Part shown: positions 18,653 to 27,368 of the stretch, one piece after another
Layout: every line of letters begins with the position of its first letter
Position numbering within the stretch: the stretch's first letter is position 1
DNA from: Niabella ginsenosidivorans
GTDB taxonomy: Bacteria > Bacteroidota > Bacteroidia > Chitinophagales > Chitinophagaceae
DNA length: 64,000 nucleotides
Assembly: GCF_001654455.1 (NCBI RefSeq)
Contig: NZ_CP015772.1
Span: 4,588,001-4,652,000 of the forward strand
Reading direction: 5' to 3'
Translations under genes and position numbers: made by a program
Notes under the pieces: model-generated
Told to the model about the DNA's origin: nothing
Seen by the model: only the letters and a program-made list of their open reading frames with translations
The model's database searches: none

Positions 18653-20269
18653 ATGCATCAAACAGATTTTTTAGTAATTGGTACCGGTATTGCAGGCCTT
18701 ACTTATGCCTATAAAATGGCGCAGGAATTTCCTGACAAAAAAATACTGGTGCTTACCAAAGCCGCGGCGGATGAAACCAATACAAAATATGCGCAGGGAG
18801 GGGTAGCCGTGGTCAACGACCTGGAACATGATAGCTTTGAAAAGCATATTGAAGATACCCTGATCGCTGGTGACGGGCTATGCAATAAAAAAATTGTGGA
18901 GATCGTTGTAAAGGAGGGCCCGGAGCGCATCAATGAAATGATTGAGCTGGGCACACATTTTGATAAGGATGATGACGGCGAATATAAACGCGGCAAAGAG
19001 GGTGGCCACAGCGAATTCCGCATCCTGCATCATAAAGATATTACCGGCTGGGAAATGGAGCGGGCATTGCTGGAAGCTGTGGAAAAATATCCCAATATTG
19101 AGATATTGAAGCACTGCCTCGTTATTGATATCATTACCCAGCACCACCTGGGCTATCTGGTAACAAAATCGACCCCGGATATTGAATGTTACGGGGTATA
19201 TGTGCTCAATTTAGTAACCAATGACATTGAGACCATTCTTGCCAAAACCACCTACCTGGCATCCGGTGGTAACGGGCAGGTATACCGTACCACCACCAAC
19301 CCGGGCATTGCTACCGGCGATGGTGTGGCAATGGTATACCGCGCAAAGGGAAGGATCGAGAACATGGAGTTCATCCAGTTTCACCCAACCGCTTTATTTG
19401 AAGCGGGCCTGACGGGCCAGGCCTTTTTAATAACCGAGGCCGTGCGTGGCGACGGCGGCATCCTGCGCAACAAAGACGGAGAGGCATTTATGGAACGTTA
19501 TGATGAGCGCAGGGATCTTGCTCCCCGGGATATTGTTGCCCGCGCTATTGACAATGAAATGAAGCGGACGGGCACAGAACATGTGTGGCTGGACTGCCGT
19601 CATCTTCAGCTGGAGAAATTCCTGGAGCATTTTCCCAATATTTATGAAAAGTGCAAAAGCATCGGCATTGATATTACAAAAGATATGATCCCGGTTTCGC
19701 CGGCGGCACATTACAGCTGCGGCGGCATTAAGGTAGACGAGTGGGGGCAGACCTCCATCCGTAACCTGTATGCTGTAGGAGAGTGCAGCAGCACCGGGTT
19801 GCATGGGGCCAACCGGCTGGCAAGCAATTCTCTTTTAGAAGCAATGGTCTTTGCGCATCGCTGTTTTGAGCATGTTTCAACAAAAGCGCAAAACGGCGAG
19901 CTGAACGATCATCATTATACCGGCCAGATCCCGGAATGGAATGCCCGGGGCACCATGCAGCCAAAGGAAATGATCCTGATCACACAAAGCCTGAAAGAGC
20001 TGCGCCAGATAATGACCGATTACGTAGGCATTGTACGTAACAACATCCGCTTACAGCGTGCTTCCCGCAGGCTGGATCTTCTTTGGGAAGAAACCGAACA
20101 ATTGTACAGATCCAGCAGGGTTTCCCCACAGTTGCTGGAATTGCGGAACCTGATAACAATAGGATACCTCATCGTAAAAGGCGCCATGTTCCGCAAGGAA
20201 AGCCGTGGGCTGAACTATAATACCGACTATCCGGAAAAGAGTTCCATTGTTCAGAATGTTGTTTTGTAG
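18653..20269 (+). CDS. nadB: L-aspartate oxidase NadB
   Basis: FAD-dependent oxidation of L-aspartate to iminoaspartate, the first step of de novo NAD synthesis. The 538-residue protein shows the FAD Rossmann motif at residues 5-18 (VIGTGIAGLTYA), the substrate-loop region with TKYAQGG, the HHK and FHPTAL motifs, the capping domain, SPAAHYSCGGIKVDEWGQTSIRNLYAVGECSSTGLHGANRLASNS in the second FAD-binding part, and a C-terminal helical domain with the RGLNYNTDYP ending typical of NadB rather than succinate dehydrogenase. nadA and nadC are not in the window. Confidence 0.95.
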   Translation: MHQTDFLVIGTGIAGLTYAYKMAQEFPDKKILVLTKAAADETNTKYAQGGVAVVNDLEHDSFEKHIEDTLIAGDGLCNKKIVEIVVKEGPERINEMIELGTHFDKDDDGEYKRGKEGGHSEFRILHHKDITGWEMERALLEAVEKYPNIEILKHCLVIDIITQHHLGYLVTKSTPDIECYGVYVLNLVTNDIETILAKTTYLASGGNGQVYRTTTNPGIATGDGVAMVYRAKGRIENMEFIQFHPTALFEAGLTGQAFLITEAVRGDGGILRNKDGEAFMERYDERRDLAPRDIVARAIDNEMKRTGTEHVWLDCRHLQLEKFLEHFPNIYEKCKSIGIDITKDMIPVSPAAHYSCGGIKVDEWGQTSIRNLYAVGECSSTGLHGANRLASNSLLEAMVFAHRCFEHVSTKAQNGELNDHHYTGQIPEWNARGTMQPKEMILITQSLKELRQIMTDYVGIVRNNIRLQRASRRLDLLWEETEQLYRSSRVSPQLLELRNLITIGYLIVKGAMFRKESRGLNYNTDYPEKSSIVQNVVL

Positions 20270-20287
20270 TTGGTCATAAAAAAAGGG

Positions 20288-20309
20288 AACTGATTTAATT
20301 AAATCAGTT
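20288..20309. terminator. 22-base perfect palindrome after nadB
   Basis: AACTGATTTAA joined directly to TTAAATCAGTT, preceded by an A-run with GGG and followed by only a short TTTAA. It lies 18 bases after the nadB stop and could be a terminator stem. A binding site for a dimeric regulator of the downstream DUF433 gene is a second possibility. Confidence 0.4.
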
Positions 20310-20391
20310 TAAGCACAGAAAAACGAATACAGTTCTTAAACGCCTGCGCATTGCTATTTGTTTAGTAACTTTACAGAAATAATCGTTTTCA

Positions 20392-20619
20392 ATGAACCAT
20401 TCGGGATTTATAGAATCAGATGCTGCTGTTTTACTGGGAAAGCCCCATATAAAAGGCGATCGTATCTCTGTTGAACAGATTATACAGCGCTTATCGGAAG
20501 GGGCCGCGACAGAACAATTGCAGGAAGCCTACCCGATCCTTTCACGCGAAGCAGTTTTCCCTGCCCTGGCTTATGCATCAGACGTAATTTCCAATGAACA
20601 GGTCATAGCTGTAGCATGA
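20392..20619 (+). CDS. DUF433 family protein (antitoxin-like)
   Basis: A 75-residue protein with the DUF433 signature: KPHIKGDRISVEQIIQRLSEGA, then a YPILSREAVFPALAYASD helix-turn-helix-like part. DUF433 proteins are commonly paired with a downstream PIN-like DUF5615 protein in toxin-antitoxin-type modules, and that is so here: the stop codon overlaps the start of the next frame (ATGA). The antitoxin itself is intact. A weak promoter box TAACTTTA lies shortly upstream. Confidence 0.8.
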   Translation: MNHSGFIESDAAVLLGKPHIKGDRISVEQIIQRLSEGAATEQLQEAYPILSREAVFPALAYASDVISNEQVIAVA

Positions 20620-20943
20620 TCCTTGCTGATGAAAATATTTATTCAATATTAAAATGCTTGGGCGGAAGGGTTCAATATTATTGCCGTAGGTGAACAGGCA
20701 AAGGGTATAAAAGATGAACAGGTGATACAATGGGCATTGGAAAATAATTGTCTTTTATTAACGGAAAACAAAGACTTTGGAGAATGGGTATTCGCCCATC
20801 CTATAAAAGACCTCAGCGTTCTATCGTTAAGATATCGGTTTACGGAATTGGCAGTGAGAGCTGCAACCGTATGTGCCGCAATCGTTGCCACATCCTGTAT
20901 TTGTAACGATCACAACAATAAAATAAGGGTTCGGCAGTTATAA
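20616..20943 (+). pseudogene. DUF5615 (PIN-like) toxin-type gene, frameshifted
   Basis: The frame starting at ATG 20616 gives MILADENIYSILK, the usual DUF5615 start with its first acidic residues, but soon runs into a stop. The family sequence continues in another frame: WAEGFNIIAVGEQAKGIKDE, then VIQWALENNCLLLTENKDFGEWVF with the second acidic cluster. The frame change lies near 20652-20658. Near the 3' end another shift is possible, because FVTIT in one frame is followed by NNKIRVRQL in the other. Unless the sequence has an error, the toxin is inactive. Confidence 0.65.
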
Positions 20944-20955
20944 GTTAGCAAAAAA

Positions 20956-21846
20956 ATGTACTATCTCGTTTACGGATTTTTGTATTTGTGTTCCTTATTG
21001 CCGTTACCGGTGCTGTACCTGCTTTCCGATTTTTTTTATTTTGTTATTTATTACGTCATCGGCTACCGGAAACAAGTAGTGCTGGATAATATTACCATTG
21101 CTTTCCCTGAAAAGTCCGTTAAAGAACGCAAGCGCATTGCCAAAGATTTTTATCATAAGTTCATCGATTCATTAGTTGAAACCATAAAAGTGCTTTCGGC
21201 CTCGGATGCTTTTTTTGAAAAACGTTTTACGGGTAACTGGCAAATGATCAATCAATACTATGATCAGCACCGGAGCGTGCAGCTGCATCTGGGCCACACC
21301 TTTAACTGGGAATGGGGAAACATACAGGTAGTACGAAAAATAAAACATACTTTTTTAGGGGTGTATATTCCTATTCATAATAAATCCATCAATCGTGTTT
21401 TTAAAAAGCTACGCTCGCGGAGCGGCGCTGTTTTGCTGGACGCAGGCCGGATGGCACGGGAGTTTTTACCTTACCGCAAAAGCATGTATTGCCTGGGCCT
21501 GATTGCTGACCAAAGCCCGGGACGGATAGACAAAGCCAAATGGTTTACTTTTTTTAACCGCAAAACAGCGTTTACCGCAGGACCGGCTAAAAGTGCTATT
21601 ACCAATAATGCAGTAGTGCTGTTTGCTTCCATTGAACGGGTAAAACGGGGATATTACCACGTAACCTTTACCCTTGCAGAAGAAAACCCTAAAACCAACA
21701 GCAACGAGGATGCACTTACAAAAAAATTTGTCCGCTTTCTGGAAGCAACCATCCGCCAGCATCCGGACATGTGGCTCTGGAGCCACCGGAGGTGGAAGCA
21801 TGAGTGGAAAGAAGGGGATATGGATGGGGATAATGGAGCGCAATAA
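20956..21846 (+). CDS. LpxL/HtrB-type lysophospholipid acyltransferase
   Basis: A 296-residue member of the lipid A biosynthesis acyltransferase family. It has an N-terminal membrane anchor (residues 1-35), the HxxxxE-type catalytic motif in QLHLGHTFNWEWGN, and the downstream conserved blocks GVYIPIHNKSINRVFKKLRSRSG, LIADQSPG and MWLWSHRRWKHEW. It would add a secondary acyl chain to lipid A at the inner membrane. It starts 12 bases after the DUF5615 pseudogene but is unrelated to it. A second family member in the window, at 60300, belongs to the lipid operon. Confidence 0.85.
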   Translation: MYYLVYGFLYLCSLLPLPVLYLLSDFFYFVIYYVIGYRKQVVLDNITIAFPEKSVKERKRIAKDFYHKFIDSLVETIKVLSASDAFFEKRFTGNWQMINQYYDQHRSVQLHLGHTFNWEWGNIQVVRKIKHTFLGVYIPIHNKSINRVFKKLRSRSGAVLLDAGRMAREFLPYRKSMYCLGLIADQSPGRIDKAKWFTFFNRKTAFTAGPAKSAITNNAVVLFASIERVKRGYYHVTFTLAEENPKTNSNEDALTKKFVRFLEATIRQHPDMWLWSHRRWKHEWKEGDMDGDNGAQ

Positions 21847-22388
21847 CGGACATAAAAATTATATAAAGGACCTGTGCCATAGTACTATCATCCTGAGCTT
21901 ATTATTTGCGCTGCCCGCCCTCCGGAAGCTATGCTGTACACACAACTTTTTTCTCCTATTGCCTGGGCTATTCAGTAATTGTTATTGTGACTTGCCTTTA
22001 TTGAGTTGCAGAGTTATGAAACAATGATAAAAAAATGCCGTTATCCTGAGTTTTCCATTTGTAAAAACAAAATCATCCGAAAGTTCGGATGAGGCAATGA
22101 CAATCCTTCTTACGGGTCACCCTGAAGAGGTCATCCCGGACCTGTTCCGGGATCTGTTTTTATTTCAGGGTCCAAATTAGCGATCAAATAGATGCCGAAA
22201 CAAGTGCCAATGACAGATGGAATTATGCATTGAGGATCAATGATACTTTCGTCATCCGAATGTTCGGATCCGAGCGAAGCCGGGGAGGCTCTGAAATATT
22301 GAAGTGTTCGATGATTGAGAGATCCTCCGACTGGCAATCAAACATAAAAGGGGAAAATCAAGTTCATTGATATAACTCGTAACGGCAA
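21847..22388. repeat. Convergent intergenic region with REP-like hairpins
   Basis: 542 bases between the convergent acyltransferase and PL6 genes, without a credible gene. Hairpins: CATCCGAA-AG-TTCGGATG at 22074-22091, ATCCGAA-TG-TTCGGAT at 22254-22269 (the same stem 180 bases on) and ATCCCGGA-5-TCCGGGAT at 22133-22153. The stretch with ATCCGAA and the following GAGCGAAGCCGGGGAGG looks like an extragenic repeat unit. The CCCGG type is also found at 48923-48962. Confidence 0.55.
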
Positions 22389-23714
22389 TCATTTACCCGA
22401 CCGGATCGTAAATACAGGCAGCGCTTTTTTCCATTGGGGGCCAACGGTTGTCCTTAACCAGAAAGGGATTCTTTTATTTTCCGGCAGCACCCAAATTCCA
22501 TATTTATTTATCTGCAGGCTTTTATTTTTTACAGTAGTAAACCCATCCATGCCGGGTGTTCCCAAAACCTTATTGCCCGTTATCAGGGAGTTCAGCGGCT
22601 TTTCTTTCTTATCTAACAACAACTGCGGCATAACTATATAATTATTTTTAATAGTTATGCTTTCCGGGGCTACCGTTCTTTTATCATTTTTCCCCGCACC
22701 GATCACAAAGGCATTCTTACAATGAATGATATAATTATTTTCAATAACTGCGTCTTTCACCTGCCAGTATTCATTCAGCTTTGGATCTTTAAAAGTGTTC
22801 ATGATGGAAATAGCTGCCCGCAGATCGGTTCCTGTTGTTTTATACAGATAATTGCCGGCAACTGTATGACGCTCTCCTATGATCCGTATACCGCCGGTAT
22901 TGGGTTGATCATTCCCTATAAAATAATTACTATCCACCGTATTATCATTCCCGTGCCGCAGCGTTACTGTTCCATCACATTCATAAAAAAGGTTTTCCCC
23001 GATCCGGTTATGACAGGATTTCACGGAAATAACTTCTATTTCTCCATCACATCTGTCAAAAATATTCTGTTGCACCAATGTATAGGAATCGTGCATCGAC
23101 CATTCACTGGTACCGATCCGGATGCTCTCACCGCCATTAGCTCCTAAAGGAGGCCTTGGCCCAAAATAATTGTTCTGTATGATATGATGATTAGGCGTAT
23201 CGGACAGCCAAACGACCAGTGTTGTGCCCTGGTGCTCCTTCCCGGTCAGCTCACAATGATCTACACTATTATAGCTGCCATAGAGCGATACCCATTTGTA
23301 ATCCGTTTTTTTATCAGGCGGGTTATAATTTACGATAGCGGTATTGGTCAGCCTGCAATGGGATGCCGTTTTTGAAAAGATGATCACATCGTCATTTAAT
23401 GAATAGCCATTGGTAAAATACAGCCCGTTCACAACCAGCCAATGCCCGTCAATTTTTAAATTGGAATTTCCGGAGAGGATGAGCTTGCCGGGTTGACCTG
23501 CCATTAATACAACCGGTTTTGCTTCCGTTCCTGTTCCTTTAAAATTGATCTGCGCATCCTTCCAACTGGTGCCCAGCATCAGTACCGTATCACCGGGCAA
23601 TAATACAAGGCGGTTTATTTCAGCAGCATTATTAACAGGATACGTTTTAGCCTTTACATATAATCCTGTAAAAAGAAAGGCTAAAAGACAAATTACAATG
23701 CGGAAATGCATCAT
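22389..23714 (-). CDS. PL6 family alginate lyase, single domain, secreted
   Basis: A 441-residue secreted right-handed beta-helix protein of polysaccharide lyase family 6. Signal peptide about residues 1-22 (ends VKAKT). Family landmarks: N-G-G-E-S-I-R-I-G at 193-201, the catalytic Lys232 in EVISVKS and the catalytic Arg253 in TLRHGN, arranged as in chondroitinase B and AlyGC. PL6 enzymes cleave the 1,4 bonds of alginate by beta-elimination. It is the last gene of the alginate operon, 10 bases after the second PL6 gene. Chondroitin or dermatan as substrate is possible within PL6, but the surrounding genes favour alginate. Confidence 0.88.
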   Translation of the reverse strand: MMHFRIVICLLAFLFTGLYVKAKTYPVNNAAEINRLVLLPGDTVLMLGTSWKDAQINFKGTGTEAKPVVLMAGQPGKLILSGNSNLKIDGHWLVVNGLYFTNGYSLNDDVIIFSKTASHCRLTNTAIVNYNPPDKKTDYKWVSLYGSYNSVDHCELTGKEHQGTTLVVWLSDTPNHHIIQNNYFGPRPPLGANGGESIRIGTSEWSMHDSYTLVQQNIFDRCDGEIEVISVKSCHNRIGENLFYECDGTVTLRHGNDNTVDSNYFIGNDQPNTGGIRIIGERHTVAGNYLYKTTGTDLRAAISIMNTFKDPKLNEYWQVKDAVIENNYIIHCKNAFVIGAGKNDKRTVAPESITIKNNYIVMPQLLLDKKEKPLNSLITGNKVLGTPGMDGFTTVKNKSLQINKYGIWVLPENKRIPFWLRTTVGPQWKKALPVFTIRSGK

Positions 23715-23724
23715 TCAATTGTAT

Positions 23725-26058
23725 TTATTCAATGACCAGGGATGCGCCCAAAGGCTTCCTGTCTGATGATTTTGCAGGTGCGGGCAAATCTTCTTTTAAA
23801 TTGAAATCATATAGCGGCGGGTTTACAAAAACCGGAGCTACGTTGTAAATATCCTTACCCGGGGCCTTTCCATAGAATGACTCAATTTTACCGGAACGGT
23901 AAAAATCGCAATAGTTCACATGAATATTATCCCACCGGTATTCCCGGAACTCAATGCTTCTGCCACCCCTGCCACTTGATGAAAAAATACTATTCGTTAT
24001 CCGTGCATTTTGCACGCCGATCAGTTTTACCACACTCCCCTGCTCCATATTGTTCACCTCGCTAAAGGTACAATGGTCAATAAACACAGCAGGGCCGGTA
24101 GTGCTTTCATCATTCCCTCCGCGGTATACATTAATAGCTGACCCTAATACCTCGGAAAATACACAGTTTTGTATGACAACGTTCTCCGCACCATACAAGC
24201 CCTTGTCTTCTTTTTCTTCGGCAATATTTACTGCTATGCCTGAAATATTCCGGAATAACGAATTACGGATGATCACAGAATCCGCATAAGTGGCTTTTGT
24301 TGCCCTGAAGCCGGCATAGCTGCCCTCATTATAATTATAAAAGGCACAGCTATTTATAACCAATTTGTAGTGCCTGTTCATAGGCGCTGATGTGCTCCTG
24401 ATACCGGACCGTACATCCGCATAACTTTCAAAAGCCCCGTTAAAGCTGATGTTCCTGGCGGTTAATGCGCCGCCGTTCTCAATGATCATAAAGGCATCCA
24501 AAGACTGATAAGAGGTGTTGATCAGCACCGGATTTTTATGGAACGGATTGCTGCCTTCAATCGTTATTGGTTTATTGATTAAAATCTCTTTATCCAGCTT
24601 ATAATAACCCGTATCACTTAAAACGATCCGGTCTCCGGGCAATGCCTGTTGTATCAGTTCATTGATCTTACCGGCCTCAGCGGCCTTTACTTTAAAAACC
24701 TTAGGGTTTCGGGCTGCTGCCTTTTCAGCAGGATGATACCATAGGGCGCCTGCATCAGACCTGTTGATCAGCTGTATCTTATTCACATCGGCCCCGTAAT
24801 TGGGGCTATACGGTAACAGCACACCATTTTTCCGGACAGTGTCAACTGTTGCAGCGGTAAAACCCGCTGTAACAGGGAATTGAGTTTTTGCTGCAACCGC
24901 ATTATCCTTAAACAGGATGCCACCATCCCTGTTTTCATCTGTATACGGCTTTCCTTGTGGATCAACCACCAGGTTCTTATTAAATAATACACGCTCCGGT
25001 GCAAGTATGCGCTCTTCATCCTTGGCGGCGCCAAATAAAACAGATGCGCAGTTAATAAATGTATTGTTGGAAATGCGGACATCCGTAACCTGGTAATACC
25101 GGTTGATCAATGAATGGGGCACTCCGTTCAATACAGCCAGCGCCGAACGGAAATTAACGCCTGTAAGGTCTTTAAAAATATTATTGGTTACCGTATGGCC
25201 GGGATTAATGACCCTTACACCACCGGTAAAGGGCTGATCATTTCCCAAAAAAATATTTCCACTGACAAGGTTTTTAGAGCCGTGACGCAATACCAATCCA
25301 CCCTCGCACTCGTAAAAAACATTATGGCTTACATTATTTTCTCCAGATTTTATGGAAACAACTTCCACCTCGCCATTACAACGCTCAAAATAATTATGAA
25401 CGATCTGCGTATGGGAGGCGGTCAGCGAATAGCGGGCAACACCAATGCGGATCGATTCACCACCATTGGAACCCAGCCGCTGCCTGCCTTTAAAATAATT
25501 GGAATCGATGCTGTGATCATTCTCCCGGCTGCGTTCATCATTGAGTTCTGCAATTAAAGTAGGCCCTGCATTCAGTTTATCAACAAAAGTATTATGATCC
25601 ACACGGTTGTGCCTGCCCCAAAGACAGACCCAAACGTCTTCAGAAAGCCTTGCAGGCTGGCTGTAGTTTTCAATAACGCACTGCGTAACGCGGCAGTGGT
25701 TGGCCAGCTTATTTTCATCAAGACAAAACTCAATGACAGCCCTGCGTGGCGTATGCCCATTGCTGAAATGCAGGCCGCTGATAACAATATACTGCCCGGC
25801 AAGCCGGATGTATGAGCTTCCCGTAAGCACGGCCCCGCCCGGGTGTTGCGGCCTGATAACAATGGGATGCTCCTGTGTGCCGTTTGCTTCAATTTTTATA
25901 GCAGCATCCTGCCACTGTTTATCTGCAAGCAGGATCGTATCACCTGGTTTACACGCTTTCAGCGCCGTATTCAGTTCGCTGACATTGGCAACCGGTATGG
26001 AGCGCGCATGAAGCTGCGCTACAAATCCCGAAAAAACGATCCAAAAAAAATATTTCAT
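23725..26058 (-). CDS. PL6 family alginate lyase with a second C-terminal beta-helix domain
   Basis: 777 residues. Signal peptide (residues 1-18, ends LHARS), an N-terminal PL6 beta-helix at about 20-430 with NGGESIRIG at 198-206, Lys237 in VVSIKSG and Arg258 in VLRHGS, then a second right-handed beta-helix at about 450-760 (KINELIQQALPGDRIVLSD...). The layout matches the two-domain exolytic AlyGC type, in which the C-terminal helix helps form the active-site end. It sits 6 bases after the surface lipoprotein gene and 10 bases before the smaller PL6 gene, so the two lyases are made together and probably differ in M/G block preference. Confidence 0.88.
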   Translation of the reverse strand: MKYFFWIVFSGFVAQLHARSIPVANVSELNTALKACKPGDTILLADKQWQDAAIKIEANGTQEHPIVIRPQHPGGAVLTGSSYIRLAGQYIVISGLHFSNGHTPRRAVIEFCLDENKLANHCRVTQCVIENYSQPARLSEDVWVCLWGRHNRVDHNTFVDKLNAGPTLIAELNDERSRENDHSIDSNYFKGRQRLGSNGGESIRIGVARYSLTASHTQIVHNYFERCNGEVEVVSIKSGENNVSHNVFYECEGGLVLRHGSKNLVSGNIFLGNDQPFTGGVRVINPGHTVTNNIFKDLTGVNFRSALAVLNGVPHSLINRYYQVTDVRISNNTFINCASVLFGAAKDEERILAPERVLFNKNLVVDPQGKPYTDENRDGGILFKDNAVAAKTQFPVTAGFTAATVDTVRKNGVLLPYSPNYGADVNKIQLINRSDAGALWYHPAEKAAARNPKVFKVKAAEAGKINELIQQALPGDRIVLSDTGYYKLDKEILINKPITIEGSNPFHKNPVLINTSYQSLDAFMIIENGGALTARNISFNGAFESYADVRSGIRSTSAPMNRHYKLVINSCAFYNYNEGSYAGFRATKATYADSVIIRNSLFRNISGIAVNIAEEKEDKGLYGAENVVIQNCVFSEVLGSAINVYRGGNDESTTGPAVFIDHCTFSEVNNMEQGSVVKLIGVQNARITNSIFSSSGRGGRSIEFREYRWDNIHVNYCDFYRSGKIESFYGKAPGKDIYNVAPVFVNPPLYDFNLKEDLPAPAKSSDRKPLGASLVIE

Positions 26059-26064
26059 ATCTGC

Positions 26065-27351
26065 CTATTTCTGCACATAAATATCAAAAGTAACCGTAGA
26101 GCTTCCTGCAGACAACACAAATGATTTGGCCCGTAGCAAACAATTACGGAAAGTTCCATCTTCTTTGGGAATACGTACCCATAATAAATAAGCCCCGTCA
26201 GGATTTAGCTCTCCTGTGTTTGTACTGATCTTAGCGGTGTTACCGCCGGGAACACTGATGCCATTAAAAAAGTCATCTTCAGCCAGGTCAGGAATATTGT
26301 TTGCATTAAATCTCGCATAAATAGCGTCAACTGCATCGGAAGAACCCGGCACCAATATTTTGACTTTAACCGCCTTTAATAAAAGAGGATCTGCTATTGC
26401 CCATTCCGTACCGTTGCATTTATAATTTTTGGCGATGTTTTTTGCGTTACCCGGACTATAAAGCGAAAGCACATTATCCTTACTGCCATAAAGCAGCAAA
26501 TCCATATCAGCATCGCTCAGCGCTTCTCCGGATGGCAGTTCACAACTGCCTAACAGTGTACCTGTTGCTGCCACAAACGCATTATTGGTTGCAAAGCCCT
26601 GCGCGTTCATGGTTACGTCCTTGTAAACAGTATAGGGTAATACAGGAATTGTAATAACCGCTTCGGCCGCGAGGTCATAATTATCGACCACCTGTACTTT
26701 CAGATTGGCAGCTTTATCCCTGTAAGTATAGTTATAGTCTACATCATATGATGTGGCATTCTTCAGATTGGTGATGCTATCCACTTTTGTAAAGCTGCCG
26801 GTAGCATCATCATAAATATAAATGGTTTGAATACCGTTTTGCGACAGTGCTTTGCCCGTAACATGAATTTGCCCGTCATTACCAGGCAACAGGCTTGCAG
26901 GAAAATTTTGCAGTTCCGGTAAAGGCGGCGTGAACGGGGTTATTTTAATGGAGTCCTGGTGATAGGAATTATCCCGGTGCTTTATCATCAGCTTAAGCCC
27001 TGTGGCTGCCGACATATCTATTTTTGAGAAAACAGCCGGTGATACACCCATAGCCACATCGTTTTCACTGCCGTCCGGCGGAAAAAAAACAGTTACCACC
27101 GAATCGGTGCTATTGCTGCGCACCAGGTATACATATACCTGGTTTACGCCTGCCGGGGACGCTATCTGCGCCGTAATGCTGTCCTGCGGCGAAAATTTTT
27201 TGGTGGCAGTATTGTACTGATACGCCACAGCCGTAACCTTATCAGCGCTTTCCCTGTCAGTTATATTTTGGTTATAGTCCTTTTTGCAGGCAGGCAGGAA
27301 CATACAAAAAAAGAGTGTTGCTACAACCAGGAAGGAACAGAACATTTTCAT
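26065..27351 (-). CDS. Surface lipoprotein of the alginate locus (glycan-binding type, uncharacterised)
   Basis: A 428-residue lipoprotein with lipidated Cys near residue 22 (FLPACKKDYNQ). It lies in the place of SusE, 17 bases after susD. The N-terminal 230 residues look like tandem Ig-like domains (AYQYNTATKKFSPQDSITAQI, QNFPASLLPGNDGQIHVTGKAL); the C-terminal part (VYKDVTMNAQGFATNNAFVA...) is rich in beta-strands and could be the glycan-binding module. I do not recognise a named family. The role as surface alginate-binding protein is inferred from position and lipobox. Confidence 0.75.
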   Translation of the reverse strand: MKMFCSFLVVATLFFCMFLPACKKDYNQNITDRESADKVTAVAYQYNTATKKFSPQDSITAQIASPAGVNQVYVYLVRSNSTDSVVTVFFPPDGSENDVAMGVSPAVFSKIDMSAATGLKLMIKHRDNSYHQDSIKITPFTPPLPELQNFPASLLPGNDGQIHVTGKALSQNGIQTIYIYDDATGSFTKVDSITNLKNATSYDVDYNYTYRDKAANLKVQVVDNYDLAAEAVITIPVLPYTVYKDVTMNAQGFATNNAFVAATGTLLGSCELPSGEALSDADMDLLLYGSKDNVLSLYSPGNAKNIAKNYKCNGTEWAIADPLLLKAVKVKILVPGSSDAVDAIYARFNANNIPDLAEDDFFNGISVPGGNTAKISTNTGELNPDGAYLLWVRIPKEDGTFRNCLLRAKSFVLSAGSSTVTFDIYVQK

Positions 27352-27368
27352 TTTGAAAAGATTTTAGG

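Noticed and set aside
21674-22027. 117-codon frame overlapping the end of the LpxL-like gene
   Set aside because: It is a frame shadow of the acyltransferase for half its length and the rest shows no protein-like pattern.
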